Source: Pomphorhynchus laevis | Taxonomy: Eukaryota; Acanthocephala; Palaeacanthocephala; Echinorhynchida; Pomphorhynchidae | NCBI GenBank assembly: GCA_012934845.2 | Contig: WNNJ02003746.1 | Coordinates: 1 to 64,000, forward strand | Length of the DNA: 64,000 bases | Direction: 5' to 3' | Shown: piece after piece, positions 44,918 through 56,179 of the stretch | Layout: every line of letters begins with the position of its first letter | Numbering within the stretch: the first letter of the stretch is position 1 | Program-made: the position numbers and the translations under genes | The notes under the pieces: generated by a model | Told to the model about the DNA's origin: nothing | The model's input: the letters and a program-made list of their open reading frames with translations, nothing else | Databases searched by the model: none

Positions 44918-46429
44918 TTGATACAACAATCGATGGCAAGAACAAAGAAGACAGAAACGAAAAAATGCTTAGCAAGTCAGCATATTAACGGTACTCGCAA
45001 TCAGACTGTACCAAAATTAGCAAGCCCCTCCTCTGGGTATCAGCAACGCGAGGTCTCTTGCAGCAGATCTGGATGCGACATATGGACAGCTGTCAACGTT
45101 CCATCCTGTCTGACGAAATCGCTACTGTCTAGGGATTTTGTTTGTGGGTTCTGTGCCTCCGAATTGCTCTCCTTGTTGTTCAAGGGCCATTGTGACGAGC
45201 AAGTATCAATAAATGCTTTAAAGAGGAATGCAGATTCAAACAGTCACAACGTTGGGGAATATCATAGTATTAAGGAACCAGAACGGAGTTTAGAAGCGTT
45301 CAGACAGTCAAGCAGCTCGTCGTCAGGGATTGATGATGTTTCGGCCACTCCAAAATCATCTGAGATAGGAACCAATAATGCTATTCATGTACTCAATCAT
45401 TCTCTCACGCAGCAGTCGAAGTTAGAACTGAACGATCGTTCAATCATACCCTTCAATAACAATTCAAATCAATGCTTCGTTAGGGATGCATTGCATGAGA
45501 CTAATGTGATGGATTACTCCTTCAAACAACTTCCTGTTTTGGATTCTATTGTTCATCCCCATATATTGGACTCGAGCAGCGTCGGTCTTGAGGTAGATGA
45601 CAAATGTTTCGCCCTCAAGCATGCGAATGTTGATTTGTCAAATCCTGTTAACACTTCCTCGGGCAGTGATTGTTCTCAAAACTGTACTCTATATAGTGAT
45701 TGTAGTGAGCGTCCTTCTGCTTGCCCGCAGCTACTGCATCCCCGCTGCAGTTTATGTGTTGCTACTCTAGTAGCCCCGTTAATTGAGAGCGTTAAGGATC
45801 TTGCAAAGGCTAGTCAGATTATCGTTAGGCCTATAGATAATCTACGACAAATAGTAAGCCTTTTAAATAATAAACAACATGCAGTGATTCTTCCAAATCA
45901 TCGACGGCCATCGATTACTCCTGAGACTCATTCTTCATTAGTTCCGTCTGCTAGCCCTTAACAATTTAGCTCTATATAATTTAACTCCAGAAGAGAGTTA
46001 AACGTTATCGTGAGCGGTGTTAAAGAATCTCTCAGTAACAATTCCCTAAGTAGACTGGATGACGATATTGTGCATCTTCGCGCAGTGTTTTCTAAGATTT
46101 TTCTCCAGAGCGATGTGGATGTTGCGAAGTATCTTAAAGTTCGAAGAGTTTTTCGTCTAGGCAAGAAACTTTCAGATAGACCTAGACTTTTAAAAGTTGT
46201 TCTAGACTCAAAAGATCATGTTGACTTCCTACTCAAGCATGCATTTAGATTATCGCGCTCTGATTTTCATATACTCCGTGATTTATCTCCTGCAGATCGT
46301 TTGAGAAGACACGAGGCTTTCAACGAGCTGCATCGACGGCTAGAAAGTGGTGAGGGCAGCCTATGTGTTCGGAATTTTCGGGTGGTCAAGTGGCGTCCAA
46401 CTGTCTGGTGGCATCCCTTACTTCTGTAA
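44918..46429 (+). pseudogene. LINE C2 ORF1, one frame break
   Basis: First frame 44918-45961: MARTKKTETKK start (an upstream in-frame MIQQS also exists), CSRSGC...SRDFVCGFC with C-x4-C-x22-C-x2-C spacing, a long Ser-rich middle and a CPQLLHPRCSLC cysteine group. Stop at 45961; second frame 46010-46429: VKESLSNNSLSRLDDDIVHL, KVRRVFRLGKK, RPRLLKVVL and RNFRVVKWRP, the RNA-binding C-terminus shared with LINE B. ORF1p would coat the element RNA. The ORF2 frame starts inside the ORF1 tail (46363). Confidence 0.8.
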
Positions 46430-48895
46430 AGTCAGACCTCTTTAGTAGTGATGGTTCGTGTGTAGAGAAACTAGTAGACTTTGCTAGCGTAACCGAGCGT
46501 GTCACATTTTTCCATTATACGAACATTTTTGTCCGTTATTCAAATGTAGTCTCATGGCTCAGTACTCTGAAATTAAATTCATAGTTGCTTCTTTTCCCTC
46601 TTTTACACTGGGAAATGGTCAACGATCCCGATTCTGCGTCCTTTACCGTTCTCCGTCCTATGAATTAAGATTTGACTCCCCTAAACCACATTTGCTGAGT
46701 TTATCTTCGTATCCTATGATTTTGCTCCTGGGTGACTTCAACATCCCCAAACTAGACTGGAAAAATAGTCATTCACAACTAATTCACGGAATTGGGAAAG
46801 CACTGAGTGACTTTATGTTACTCGAGATGCTGCTAGTTCAACAAATTAACGAACCTACTTGTGTGACAGGGACGCCTTCTAAACTCGATTTGGTTTTTAC
46901 TAAGTGTTTGGGTGATGTTTCAGGTGTTCGTTATGACGCACCAATTGGCAATAGCGATCACTGTGTACTCTCTATGCGACTGTCGCTGTTCAACAGGGCC
47001 TCACGAACCTCTTATTTTAAAAAACGTTGTTGGGTAGGTGTTGATGCTAGTCCACGGGCTGCAAGCTTCCCAAAAGGTATCTGTGATAGTCTTCGTTCGT
47101 ATCCACTTCGGTTTGGAGGTTCTAGTAGTCTTTGATCTGCTTCATGAGGAATTGAAGCGAATTTCTGATATCTTTGCTCCGCTACGTGCCTGCATGTCCA
47201 AGCATGGGCATCCTCCTTGGTTCCACATGGAGCTTCATGATGCTATCAGATCCCGCAACAAATTGTGGCGCGAATGTAGGCGTTCTCCTGCTTCCAAACG
47301 TGCCTACATCGACTCTCGGAACTTATGCAATCGGCTAAAATTTCAGAAACGCTATTCGTACGAAGATAGTATCGCCATGGATGCATCTTTGAATCCTAGG
47401 AGGTTTTGGTCTTATGTAAGAAACAACAGAACACTTGTCGTCACAATTAGCTCAATCCAAACGCCAACTGAAAATTTGCTTGATCCGTCTCTAATCGCCC
47501 AACATTTAGCTGATGGCTTCTTGGCACAGGCTTTGACCTCTAACAAACTGCATGACTAGTTGGAAGTATGTTTTGTTTGCTCATCGGTGTTGTGTTCGTC
47601 CACTCAGATTTGATGAGGTGTTGAACGAGGTTATGTAGCTCGATTCTTTTAAATCTCCGGGACCAGACAATATTGCCCCCTTCATCGTCAAATCCCTAGC
47701 GAACGAACTGAGCAATGATTTAACTATGTTCTTCAGATACAGCTTAGACACATCTTGGATTCCTGACAGTTGGAAGTGTGCAATTGTGGTGCCTATTCCC
47801 AAAAAGCATCCTGCTAGCTTTTGCGCGGACTTTCGGCCCATTAGCTTGACTAGCGTATTCTGCAAACTTTTAAAAAGAATCATTGCTAGTAGAATCATGG
47901 ATCATTTGGATCGTAATCACATATTGGTTGAATCTCAACATGGTTTCAGGATCGGACGTTTATGCCTTACTAACCTACTATCTGCGCGTGAAAAATGGCC
48001 TGATGCTCTGGGGGCTGGGTTTCAGGTTCATCTGCTACTCCACTTATCATGCTCTCATCTAGCGTTTGCAGACGATCTAAATATTTGGTCGATCATTAGA
48101 AGTCCTGCTGATCGAGTATCGTTACAAAATGATCTAAACTCTCTGATCAAGTGGTGCGATTCTACCGGACTACGGTTGAATGTTGATAAATGTGTCCTCG
48201 TGCAACTAGGTCGCCCTGTTGAAACTCTAAGGTACTTTATTGGAGATATGGTCTTAAAGGAAGTGTCCCATCATAAGGATTTAGGGATTATTGTCCATAG
48301 ATCCTTGAAAACAAAGTTGAACACCGACTTCTCTCTAGGTAAAGCTACTATGGCGTTATATTGTATTAAAAATGCATTCCTCAGGTTAAGCTGTCATATG
48401 TTCAAGAGGTTATTCATCTCCATCGTCAGGCCATACTTAAAGTACTGCATTCAGGCTTGTTTCCCTGTCACTAAGCAAGAACTATTAGACCTGGAGTCTA
48501 TTCTTAGGCGCGGATCGAGGCTCTGTATTGGCTTAAGTGGTATTGACTATTATGTACGTCTAAGTCGTATTGGGATGTTGTCGGTACGTGAGAGGTTCAT
48601 ATCCTTGGAAATGCTATGTCTATGGCATATGTCGAATGATGTGGTAGGTTATCCCACCGATGTAATCACTAGGCGGGTAGATCAGTTGCGGGGACATAGC
48701 AGAGTCTTGTATAAATTTAGATTTGGCAGATTACCAAAAGTGTATAGACTCTCAAGGAGAGGAATTAACATGTGGAATTCGTTGCCTGAGGAAGTCGTTG
48801 CAGCCCCCAGTTTGAGAACGTTTAAATCACGATGCTACAAATGGATACATGAACAATGCCGCCATTCAACACTACCACTAGAATACCCTAATTAG
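46363..48895 (+). pseudogene. LINE C2 ORF2 with deleted endonuclease and RT core
   Basis: Endonuclease remains: FHYTNIFVRYSNV, FIVASFPSFTLGNGQ (deletion point), LLLGDFNIPKLDW, GNSDHCVL. Linker 47038-47559 with PPWFHMELHDAIRSRNK. RT 47726-48895: VPIPKKHPASFCADFRPISL, ESQHGFRIGRLCLTNLLSAR, then GAGFQVHLLLHLSCSHLAFA, where motifs A and B (about 105 residues) are missing, FADDLNIW, and a complete thumb and tail to WNSLPEEV. C3 keeps motif B, confirming the deletion. No polymerase activity can be expected. Confidence 0.85.
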
Positions 48896-48948
48896 CTACG
48901 TTGACTGACCATTTGCTTTTGTTTTATTTTTTTGGACTCTGCCTGAAT

Positions 48949-48960
48949 AGCCTTTTGGCT
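48949..48960 (+). other. LINE C 3' hairpin (C2 copy)
   Basis: AGCC-TTTT-GGCT, followed by TTGGTATGTATT and an AAT tail. It is identical in C3 (50565-50576). Confidence 0.65.
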
Positions 48961-48990
48961 TTGGTATGTATTGGAATAATAATAATATTT

Positions 48991-49589
48991 TTAACAATAA
49001 AAATTGCTAGTTACTGTGAGGTGTTTCATAACTTTCTAATGCTTAGTCATCGACTGCCTATTTAAGGTTAGTCTGAAACATAGAGATATTAGTATTAATT
49101 GGTTATCGTGTTGAAATGTCTTAGGAATATTTATTTCTTAAGTAGTTGATGTGTCCACCTAAGATGAGTAATCATATTGATGTTTTTAATATTAAAAAAC
49201 GGGTTGAAACCATAATTCTCGGATATGTACGGAGTATCTGGTATTATCTCTATTCGAACGCTAAAATGCGAATTGTTTTAATAGGGTATTTGCTTCCACC
49301 CCGATCCATCCAGACGCTGAGATAACGGACGAACACACAATCTTTTATATTGCTTACCAGTTCAAGATACTTTGACCTTTTTCCTTTTGAATGATACTAC
49401 ATTACCTGTGCAGGCGTTATACTGGCGGATGACTATTCAAAATGGTTGTATATCGACACATCTAAGAGTGCCCGCTTAAATCGGTTATTGTATAGCCTCC
49501 TCGAAGTAATGTCCAAACGGGTGTAGGGATTACGAGAAGATATGTTGCTTCCGAATTATACACCTTCAAGTACAGATAATTTATTCGGT
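48991..49589. other. Spacer between LINE C2 and C3
   Basis: No gene recognised. Short frames near 49290-49510 may be LINE remnants but match nothing I can name. Confidence 0.4.
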
Positions 49590-50605
49590 AAATATTAATT
49601 CTGGCGTACAGCAAGGATCTGTTCCTGGCCCACTGCTCTTTATAATCTTCATTAATGATCTGCTACTCCGCTTATCATGCTCTCATCTAGCGTTTGCAGA
49701 CGATCTAAAGATTTGGTCGATCATTAGAAGTCCTGCTGATCGAGTATCGTTACAAAATGATCTAAACTCTCTGATCAAGTGGTGCGATTCTACCAGACTT
49801 CGGTTGAATGTTGATAAATGTGTCATCATGCAACTAGGTCGCCCTATTGAAACTCCAAAGTACTTTGTTGGAGATATGGCCTTAAAGGAAGTGTCTCATC
49901 ATAAGGATTTAGGGATTATTGTCCATAGATCCTTGAAAACAAAGTTGAACACCGACTTCTTTCTAGGTAAAGCTACTAGGGCATTATATTGTATTAAAAA
50001 TGCATTCCTCAGGTTAAGCTGTCATGTGTTCATAAGGTTATTCATCTCCATCGACAGGCCACACTTGGAGTACTGCATTCAGGCTTGTTTCCCTGTCACT
50101 AAGCAAGAACTATTAGACCTGGAGTCTATTCTTAGGCGCGGATCGAGGCTCTGTATTGGCTTAAGTGGTATTGACTATTATGTACGTCTAAGTCGTATTG
50201 GGATGTTGTCGGTACGTGAGAGGTTCTTATCCTTGGAAATGCAATGTCTATGGCATATGTCGAATGATGTCGTAGGTTATCCCACCGATGTAATCACTAG
50301 GCGGGTAGATCAGTTGCGGGGACATAGCAGAGTCTTGTATAAATTTAGATTTGGCAGATTACCAAAAGTGTATAGACTCTCGAGGAAGGAATTAACATGT
50401 GAAATTCGTTGCCTGAGGAAGTCGTTGCAGCCCTCAGTTTGAGAAAGTTTAAATCACGATGCTACAAATGGATACATGAACAATGCCGCCATTCAACACT
50501 ACCACTTGAATACCCAAATTAGCTACGTTGACTGACCATTTGCTTTTTTGGACTCTGCCTGAATAGCCTTTTGGCTTTGGTATGTATTTTTTATAATAAT
50601 AACTT
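49590..50605 (+). mobile_element. LINE C3, CR1-like, 5' truncated
   Basis: It starts before RT motif B (INSGVQQGSVPGPLLF, about 49600), then LAFADDLKIW and a thumb and tail nearly identical to C2 (49804-50442), with a frameshift near 50390 (LSRKELTCEI instead of LSRRGINMWN). 3' hairpin at 50565-50576, then an ATAATAATAA tail. It meets E2 tail to tail. Confidence 0.9.
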
Positions 50606-50642
50606 TATTAAAAAAGAAAAGTAAATTTACAGAAATTAGGTT

Positions 50643-50654
50643 CCCGTAAACGGG
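50643..50654 (-). other. LINE E 3' hairpin (E2 copy)
   Basis: Minus strand CCCG-TTTA-CGGG followed by AACCTAATTTCTGTAAATT; the same in E3 at 61717-61706. Confidence 0.65.
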
Positions 50655-50949
50655 CCTATAAATGAGATTTATTGTCAGGAAAGATTGGATGTCTTCTACT
50701 TGATCGCGGCATTCGCAGACATAGTGAAGAAGACATAATTAGTCTTCGAGCACAGCGCAAAACTCGCTGTGGTGGGTTGTCATAAGATTAATAGGTTTGG
50801 AACAGCTAAAACGTGGCGAGCGTAAGCATGCGGAAACTGATCGTGCGATTTCAAAACTGATGTCTCGTTTCATCTTTATGGCTAGATCAGGATAAGAACG
50901 CGTTGACCGATGCGTCAGTTTTGAAGCCGTGGTTTTGATATGCCGTGGT

Positions 50950-50983
50950 TTTGAAGCCATCGGTCAAAACCGATGGCTTCAAA
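50950..50983. repeat. Perfect 15-bp palindrome, loop CAAA
   Basis: Arms 50950-50964 and 50969-50983. The arm sequence TTTGAAGCC also occurs twice just upstream (about 50930 and 50950), so local duplication and fold-back copying both happened. Confidence 0.9.
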
Positions 50984-51019
50984 CCGATTGCTCTTTGGAA
51001 TAATAATAAATAATGTAGT

Positions 51020-52190
51020 GATTTATTAAAGCCACTCCGCCTTTCGGCTTGGGCATATAAAAAAAGATTATAAGATAACAAATATAAAGTCAGAACAGTT
51101 GTCTTTCTTCTTATTTCTTGAGCTGCTTAAAATTTCATTGATTGGCTCGAATTTATTGTACGTGACACAGGTACGCATCGTCAGCCGAAATAAGCCTATA
51201 AGTTTACCCCCACTTCAGCGTATATATTGTTTTTAAAGATAAACAAGACAAATGAGCACAGGAAAATACATGTAAGAGTGATGAGCATGCTGTGTTGCAA
51301 AAACAGCATACACAAGTTGATGATCGTTCATGTATGATTCTTCCTTTTTTACAGAACTTGGGGTGATATCCGTCAAGCGAAGCTCTCCAGATTAAAGTGC
51401 GCTTACTTGCGAGAGGGCAACGCCAAGCTGTTTGAAGAAAATCAGGAGTCTGATAGATATCCTGATCAAGTTTAAGTTTAAGTATAAATTTATATTTTTA
51501 AGAAAACCATCAGTCAAAGGAAGATTCATCTCTTTCTGCAATGAAACTGATAAAGGAGGCAACCTTGCTAGAACTTGAACAGCCGTGGATGAAGTTTTTG
51601 GAGATACGCCTATCAACCTTTTTATAAATCTTGACAGGCACTTATCTAACTGGTAAAAGTTTTCTGAAGTCAAGTCTACCCAGATACAAGCTAGTCCATA
51701 TTGTAGTCTTGGAAGCAACATTATATAAAAATATCGTAACCCTGCCTCGAAAGATAATTTGCCTAGTTCGGACAGTCCAGATGTTGCCTTCACAATTTTA
51801 TCACATTTAAGTTCAAAATGTTAATAAAAAGATCATCTAGCTGTGGTTAACATTCAAAGATACAGATACTTCGATTCAAAATCGAGCGGAGCGTCTTGAT
51901 AGCATAGAATGTCCGATCGACTTAGTCGACCTCCTCTTCGGAACTTAATTATCTTAGACTTTTCACGGTTCACTCGAATACGATTAGTAAAACAGAACGC
52001 TGAGAGCGAGTTTAAAGCTACTTGGGCATTAGAAATAGATTTGGAAATAATAGCAAGATCGTATGCATATAATACACATGAAATATCTTAAAGATTGTGA
52101 CTTAGACTGCTAGGAAGATCAGCAATGAAGAAACTGAATAACAAAGGAGTTAGAGGGTCGCCCTGAAGGACACCACGTCGCATAGAATGT
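51020..52190 (-). mobile_element. LINE M1, clade uncertain, RT to 3' end
   Basis: Read leftward: MRRGVLQGDPLTPLLFSF (motif B, about 52175), VLYAYDLAII (motif C, with the usual YADD as YAYD), VNREKSKIIKF, a thumb frame 51793-51392 (LRYFYIMLLPRLQYGLACIW), a C-terminal Cys/His group (GYHPKFCKKGRIIHERSSTC, about 51380-51320) and a 3' UTR with GCC-GAAA-GGC (51048-51039) and an AAT tail. The second catalytic position is changed, and frames are broken. M2 at 61090 is another 3' end. Confidence 0.7.
51039..51048 (-). other. LINE M 3' hairpin with GNRA loop
   Basis: Minus strand GCC-GAAA-GGC; in M2 it is GCT-GAAA-GGC (61134-61125), which still pairs through G-U. An AATAAAT and AAT repeat tail follows. 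Confidence 0.6.
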
Positions 52191-52227
52191 CCGATGACAT
52201 TCTAATGTCCGATTAGAATGTCATCGG
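52191..52227. repeat. Perfect 16-bp palindrome at the M1/A2c junction
   Basis: Arms 52191-52206 and 52212-52227, loop GTCCG. The right arm is native A2 sequence (GAATGTCATCGGCG also in A2b, about 41888); the left arm is its inverted copy, linking to M1. Confidence 0.95.
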
Positions 52228-53660
52228 CGTATTGCATGACGTTAAAGGAGTAAGGTTTGATAAATGGAGAGATATCGCCAAGCAAAAGAGAGAAAAGCAG
52301 GGGACCTAGGACTGAACCTTGTGGAACCCCGCAAAAAATAGGGATGGGAGGGGAGTATGATGAATTAGAACATACGCGAAAGGAACGGTTGGATAGATAT
52401 GAAGCGAACCAAGCTACGGAGGAGGAAGAAAAGCTGTAATCATAACGAAGGCGAGAAAGGAGGACGGAGTGGTCGACAATGTCGAATGCGGAGGAGAGGT
52501 CAAGGGAGATGAGAACACTATATAGAGCCTTGTCTCGAGAAATGAGTAAGTCGTTGTACACTTTTATGCATGCGATTTCTGTCGAGTGATTAGAGCGGAA
52601 AGCGGATTGGAAAGGAGGGTACAGATTGGATGAGGAGAGATAAGCGTTGATTTGTATTAAGATGAGGCGTTCTAAGAGCTTTGAAAGAGTAGGGAGTAGT
52701 AAAATGGGGTGATAGCTAGAAGGAAGGGAGGGTTCGAGCGATTGTTTCTTAAGGAGGGAACGAACGATTGCGGATTTTCAGTGTGAAGGGAATATATGAC
52801 TGCGGATGGACGAGTTAAACAAGGTTGTGAGAAATGGGGATATCGATGAGCATATAGATTTTAATATGTGGGTAGGCAGGAGATCGGCAGGTGAGGTTTT
52901 GTTGGGCAAGGACATGAGGACAGATGATACTTCTGTAGGTGATACAGGGAGAAGATGAAAGAGTTCCGGAAGGATGAGTGTAGACTGGGCAGAGTGGGAT
53001 AGGATGGAGACCGGGGTGTGAGAGAGCAGCGTGGATACTTTAGTCTGGAGAAATGACGAATAATCATTATCATTGATGTTGCAAGGCGTAGAGGAACGAG
53101 CCAGGATTGAGTTAAAAGTATGCCAGAGAGTCTTAGAGTTGAATGAAGTGATGATTTTATGCTGCCAGAAGGAGTTGCATTTGGTACGTAGTAGGTGGAG
53201 ATGAGACCGGCGAAGAGCAAGATAGGAATCACGGAAAGACGGAGTGATCGAGCGGAAATCGCGTCTGAGAGAGCGGTGATAGACTCGAAAAGCATGGCGG
53301 AGTCGACGCTTTGAGAGTAGGCATTGGATGTCAAACCATGGGGCACGGTGCAAGCGACGGTGTAGGTGAGATTTGAAGGGCAAGAGAATATCGAGAGAGG
53401 ATGTGAGTTCAGAGTCGAAAAGAAAGGCGAGATCGTGAGGAGATGAATATGTTATTGTGGGTAATGATAGAGACGACTTGAGTAAGGCAGAGCGGAGAAG
53501 GGAGAGGTCAAGATTTCTCCAAGGGCGACGTAGGATTGTAGGTGTGTGAGGAGGGGTGTGGTTGCGAGCGAGATCAAGGGTGATAAGAAAGTGATCGGAT
53601 AGACCAGGATCAGAGATGGACAGTGAGGTGTGGGCAGCAAAATGATCGGGGACAGCGATG
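52207..53660 (-). mobile_element. LINE A2c, L2-like, EN end to RT motif C
   Basis: Frames: 53640-53452 (endonuclease end; in another frame DPGLSDHFLITLD), 53383-52778 (HRAPWFDIQCLLSKRRLRHA, SRSLRR-like linker, LLPVSPTEVSSVLMSLPNKT, STLFNSSIRSH) and 52561-52202 (LDLSSAFDIVDHSVLLSRLR, GVPQGSVLGPLLFSLLLGDI, FNVMQYADDI). The 3' third of the element (thumb and tail) is lost at the palindrome 52191-52227. It has fewer breaks than the other A copies. It is the clearest evidence for the L2-like layout: SDH endonuclease, WFD linker, RT. Confidence 0.85.
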
Positions 53661-54329
53661 ATTGCTCATAATTGCTTTCTCTAACATAGGCTCTGTTATC
53701 AGATTTTATTTATGTACATTTTGTTTTTCTGTACCTTATATTATCTATTTTAATTAGGTTTTATTTTAATAGAAGACTGGATTATCTCGTTTTAATCTTG
53801 TCTCCTAAGTGCCAAACTTTAACCAACCTAGCAAAATGATTAAGAAAAATATATAATTGGAAAGTTATTTAGTAAAGGATAAGCGAAATAAGAACAGTAT
53901 CGATTTCAAAGAAAAAGTAAGCTTTCGGCATACAATATCAGGAGTCTTATTTGAAATACGAATTTATCACCACAAGTGGATCCCACGCACGAAACTCACT
54001 TTGCATACTGGGCGGTGATAGACTCCGATGAAATAATAAAGTCTTTTAACTAGTTCACCACTTAAATACTAAGCATCTGCGTTTAAAAATAGAGCCGCTG
54101 CGATATTTTAAAAGACAAAACATGAAAATAAAGAATAAAATAAATTAATGACGGATATCATAAGTAAATAAGTGTTTTGGAGCATCATATTTAGTGGCTA
54201 ATTATTTTACTAAACCGAAAATGTTATTGGAATATGAACAGATGGAGCTGCTGACATGAATCATTCACATTGAAATGTTTGCAACTCGATAAATGCCACA
54301 AAAATTTAACATCCTACTGTATGGTGTTA
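53661..54329. other. AT-rich spacer without gene
   Basis: Nothing recognised. Confidence 0.5.
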
Positions 54330-56175
54330 TAATAATAAGGATTTTATTAAGAACTATCTAACCGATAAAAAATAAGTAACTAAAAAAGGCACATTAAAAC
54401 AGGACTTAGAGAAACGATAACTTTTCCTGTCTTCTAATATTACGGCCTCAGATCCAGCAAGATCTTAGCCCCCCCCAGCCAATCCGGCACGCCGCTCTTT
54501 GACTGAACCACCCGGGATATTTCACCCTCCCCCGAAGAATCCAATCGAAGCGGACTATGCTCGGTAATCGCGAGATGAGGAGCTTGAGAAACCTTAGTAT
54601 TTGCTCAGTGGGACGTACTCTTGAAAAGAAGACTAATCCCGAGATCGCCGAAGTACCCCAGAGGTGCACTTGAGTTTTCCCATTCAATGACAGATGCTGG
54701 GCTCGTTTCAGGGCCCATCTAGCTCTATTCAGGATACGTTTAAGTCTATTCAGGTCAGCTTTCGATGACCAATTTACCGTAACGGTGAACCCCAGATATT
54801 TTACTGCACTTGTGAAGGTAGGAACTGGTTGATTAGTCAACCAGTTCCTACCTTGAGATGAAGAGAAGTGAGAAGGGGTTATGTACGAAGTAAAGTGGGT
54901 GTAGCTGTGCGTAGAAATGGACCGCATGTATTTAGAACATGAGACCGGATTACGCTTGTGTAAAAAAATTCTAGGACTAATATTGATGCCGGCTACATCT
55001 GATGGTGAGGCTAAAAGCATTGTGACAGCCAATTATTTTCTTTGATCAGCGGTCAAAAGCTGACAGACTAGAGAAGATAGTGGAGCGACGGAATTGGAGG
55101 TGCCCGGAAGTGGAAGCCAAGAGTTAAGGATATCTGTAACAGATAAGTCCCTACCCCAGAAGTCACCCTAAGACGGGAATGGTTGGGGAGATTGAGTGGA
55201 TCCATAGTCATACAGGGATAGGGACTCTTCCAAAACTCTGTCAAGGCCAATGCCCCCAATCCAACCCATAGCCCTTTCCCTTAGGCAGACAAACTCGTCT
55301 TTATTGAATATCTTCTAAAAGGAAGACTGAGAAGGGTTAAGGTGAGCAAGGCTTGTCTATCCTTGCTCAGCTGGAAACTGTCTGGTTCCAGCTGAGAGGG
55401 CCCGTTTGGCGGAAACTGAGAGATTAGGAAGGTGTTGCATTTTAGTAAGGACCTTGAGTTTTGTTGGAGTGGGATTGTAAATACGACCTTTATATGTAGT
55501 CGAAAGAAACGCGGTAGCTTGCGATGAGTGGTAGGAATAAAATTCGGTCAAACTCTCATTACCAATTCTGAGAAAGAGTTGGATAGCTGCCTGAAATAAA
55601 CCCACTCTGATGAGATTAAAGTGAAACCTCCTTCTAAGCAACGTATATTCCTCTATCCGCCAACGAATTATGTCGTGAGAGGTGGTCTGTTTTTGGCGAG
55701 ACTGCTCAGTACAGATGGGTTTCAACAACCACATCTTATGAAGCAGTATTATTTAGAGGAGAGAATTTGTTGTTGAACAATGAAAGGTGGGGAACGGTGG
55801 TTTGTGAATAAGGTAGTCATCCTGGCTATGCGAAGTGCGGCATTTTTCCAATGACCAGTTCTGTCGTTGAAGTCACCAAGTAAGATGTCATAGCCACTAC
55901 CTTAAAATACGGTCCTGGAGCTCACGGTTACTGTGAATTTGTCCTGGCCTAATATAGATATTGGTTATACTGATACGTTTACCGTTCTTACAAAGTGATA
56001 TAGCTAAACAAGACAGGGCTGGACAAGAATAATTTAAAAGTAGTGAGATCTTAAGGAGCATTTAACAATGGTTAAAAGACCTTGAGATGAAGAGAAGTGA
56101 GAAGGGGTTATGTACGAAGTAAAGTGGGTGTAGTTGTGCGTAGGGATAAATCGAGTAATGTCCTTAGGGAGACGG
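54330..56175 (-). mobile_element. LINE K3, I/Jockey-like, rearranged
   Basis: Right to left: endonuclease remnant (56175-55800), linker (55734-55357, TAFLSTTYKGRIYNPTPTK; 55259-55068, MGALALTEFWKSPYPC-like), RT finger start (MAVTMLLASPSDVAGINISP, 55032 on), then an abrupt jump to the thumb (VPTFTSAVKYLGFTVTVNW) and C-terminus to 54448, and a 3' tail AATAAAATCCTTATTATTAT (about 54354-54330). The RT palm is missing; the break is filled with a second copy of endonuclease-region sequence and a palindrome at 54815-54854. Its 5' end abuts LINE H. Confidence 0.8.
54815..54854. repeat. Perfect 18-bp palindrome inside K3
   Basis: Arms 54815-54832 and 54837-54854, loop TTAG. The left arm is native thumb sequence (compare AAAGGTAGGGAGTGATAG in K1, about 14992); the right arm is its inverted copy and leads straight into CCTTGAGATGAAGAGAAGTG, a repeat of 56082 on. 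Confidence 0.95.
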
Positions 56176-56179
56176 ATAG

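Larger units (their letters stand above)
44720..48990 (+). mobile_element. LINE C2, CR1-like, full length but internally deleted
   Basis: 5' leader GGTTTTTAATAAACATACAA (44720), UTR, ORF1 (44918-46429), ORF2 (46363-48895), 3' hairpin AGCC-TTTT-GGCT (48949-48960) and an AAT tail. It has both ends but lacks the endonuclease N-terminal half (shared with C1) and the RT palm between motifs A and C, plus several frameshifts. Hence it is non-autonomous. Confidence 0.9.
50606..51010 (-). mobile_element. LINE E2, RLE-type element, 3' end
   Basis: Minus frame 50960-50739 holds YPDLAIKMKRDISFEIARSV and SACLRSPRFS, the end of the nuclease domain (compare E1). The 3' UTR with CCCG-TTTA-CGGG (50654-50643) is nearly identical to E3. 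The left side carries a palindrome (50950-50983) made from TTTGAAGCCATCGGT. Confidence 0.75.
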
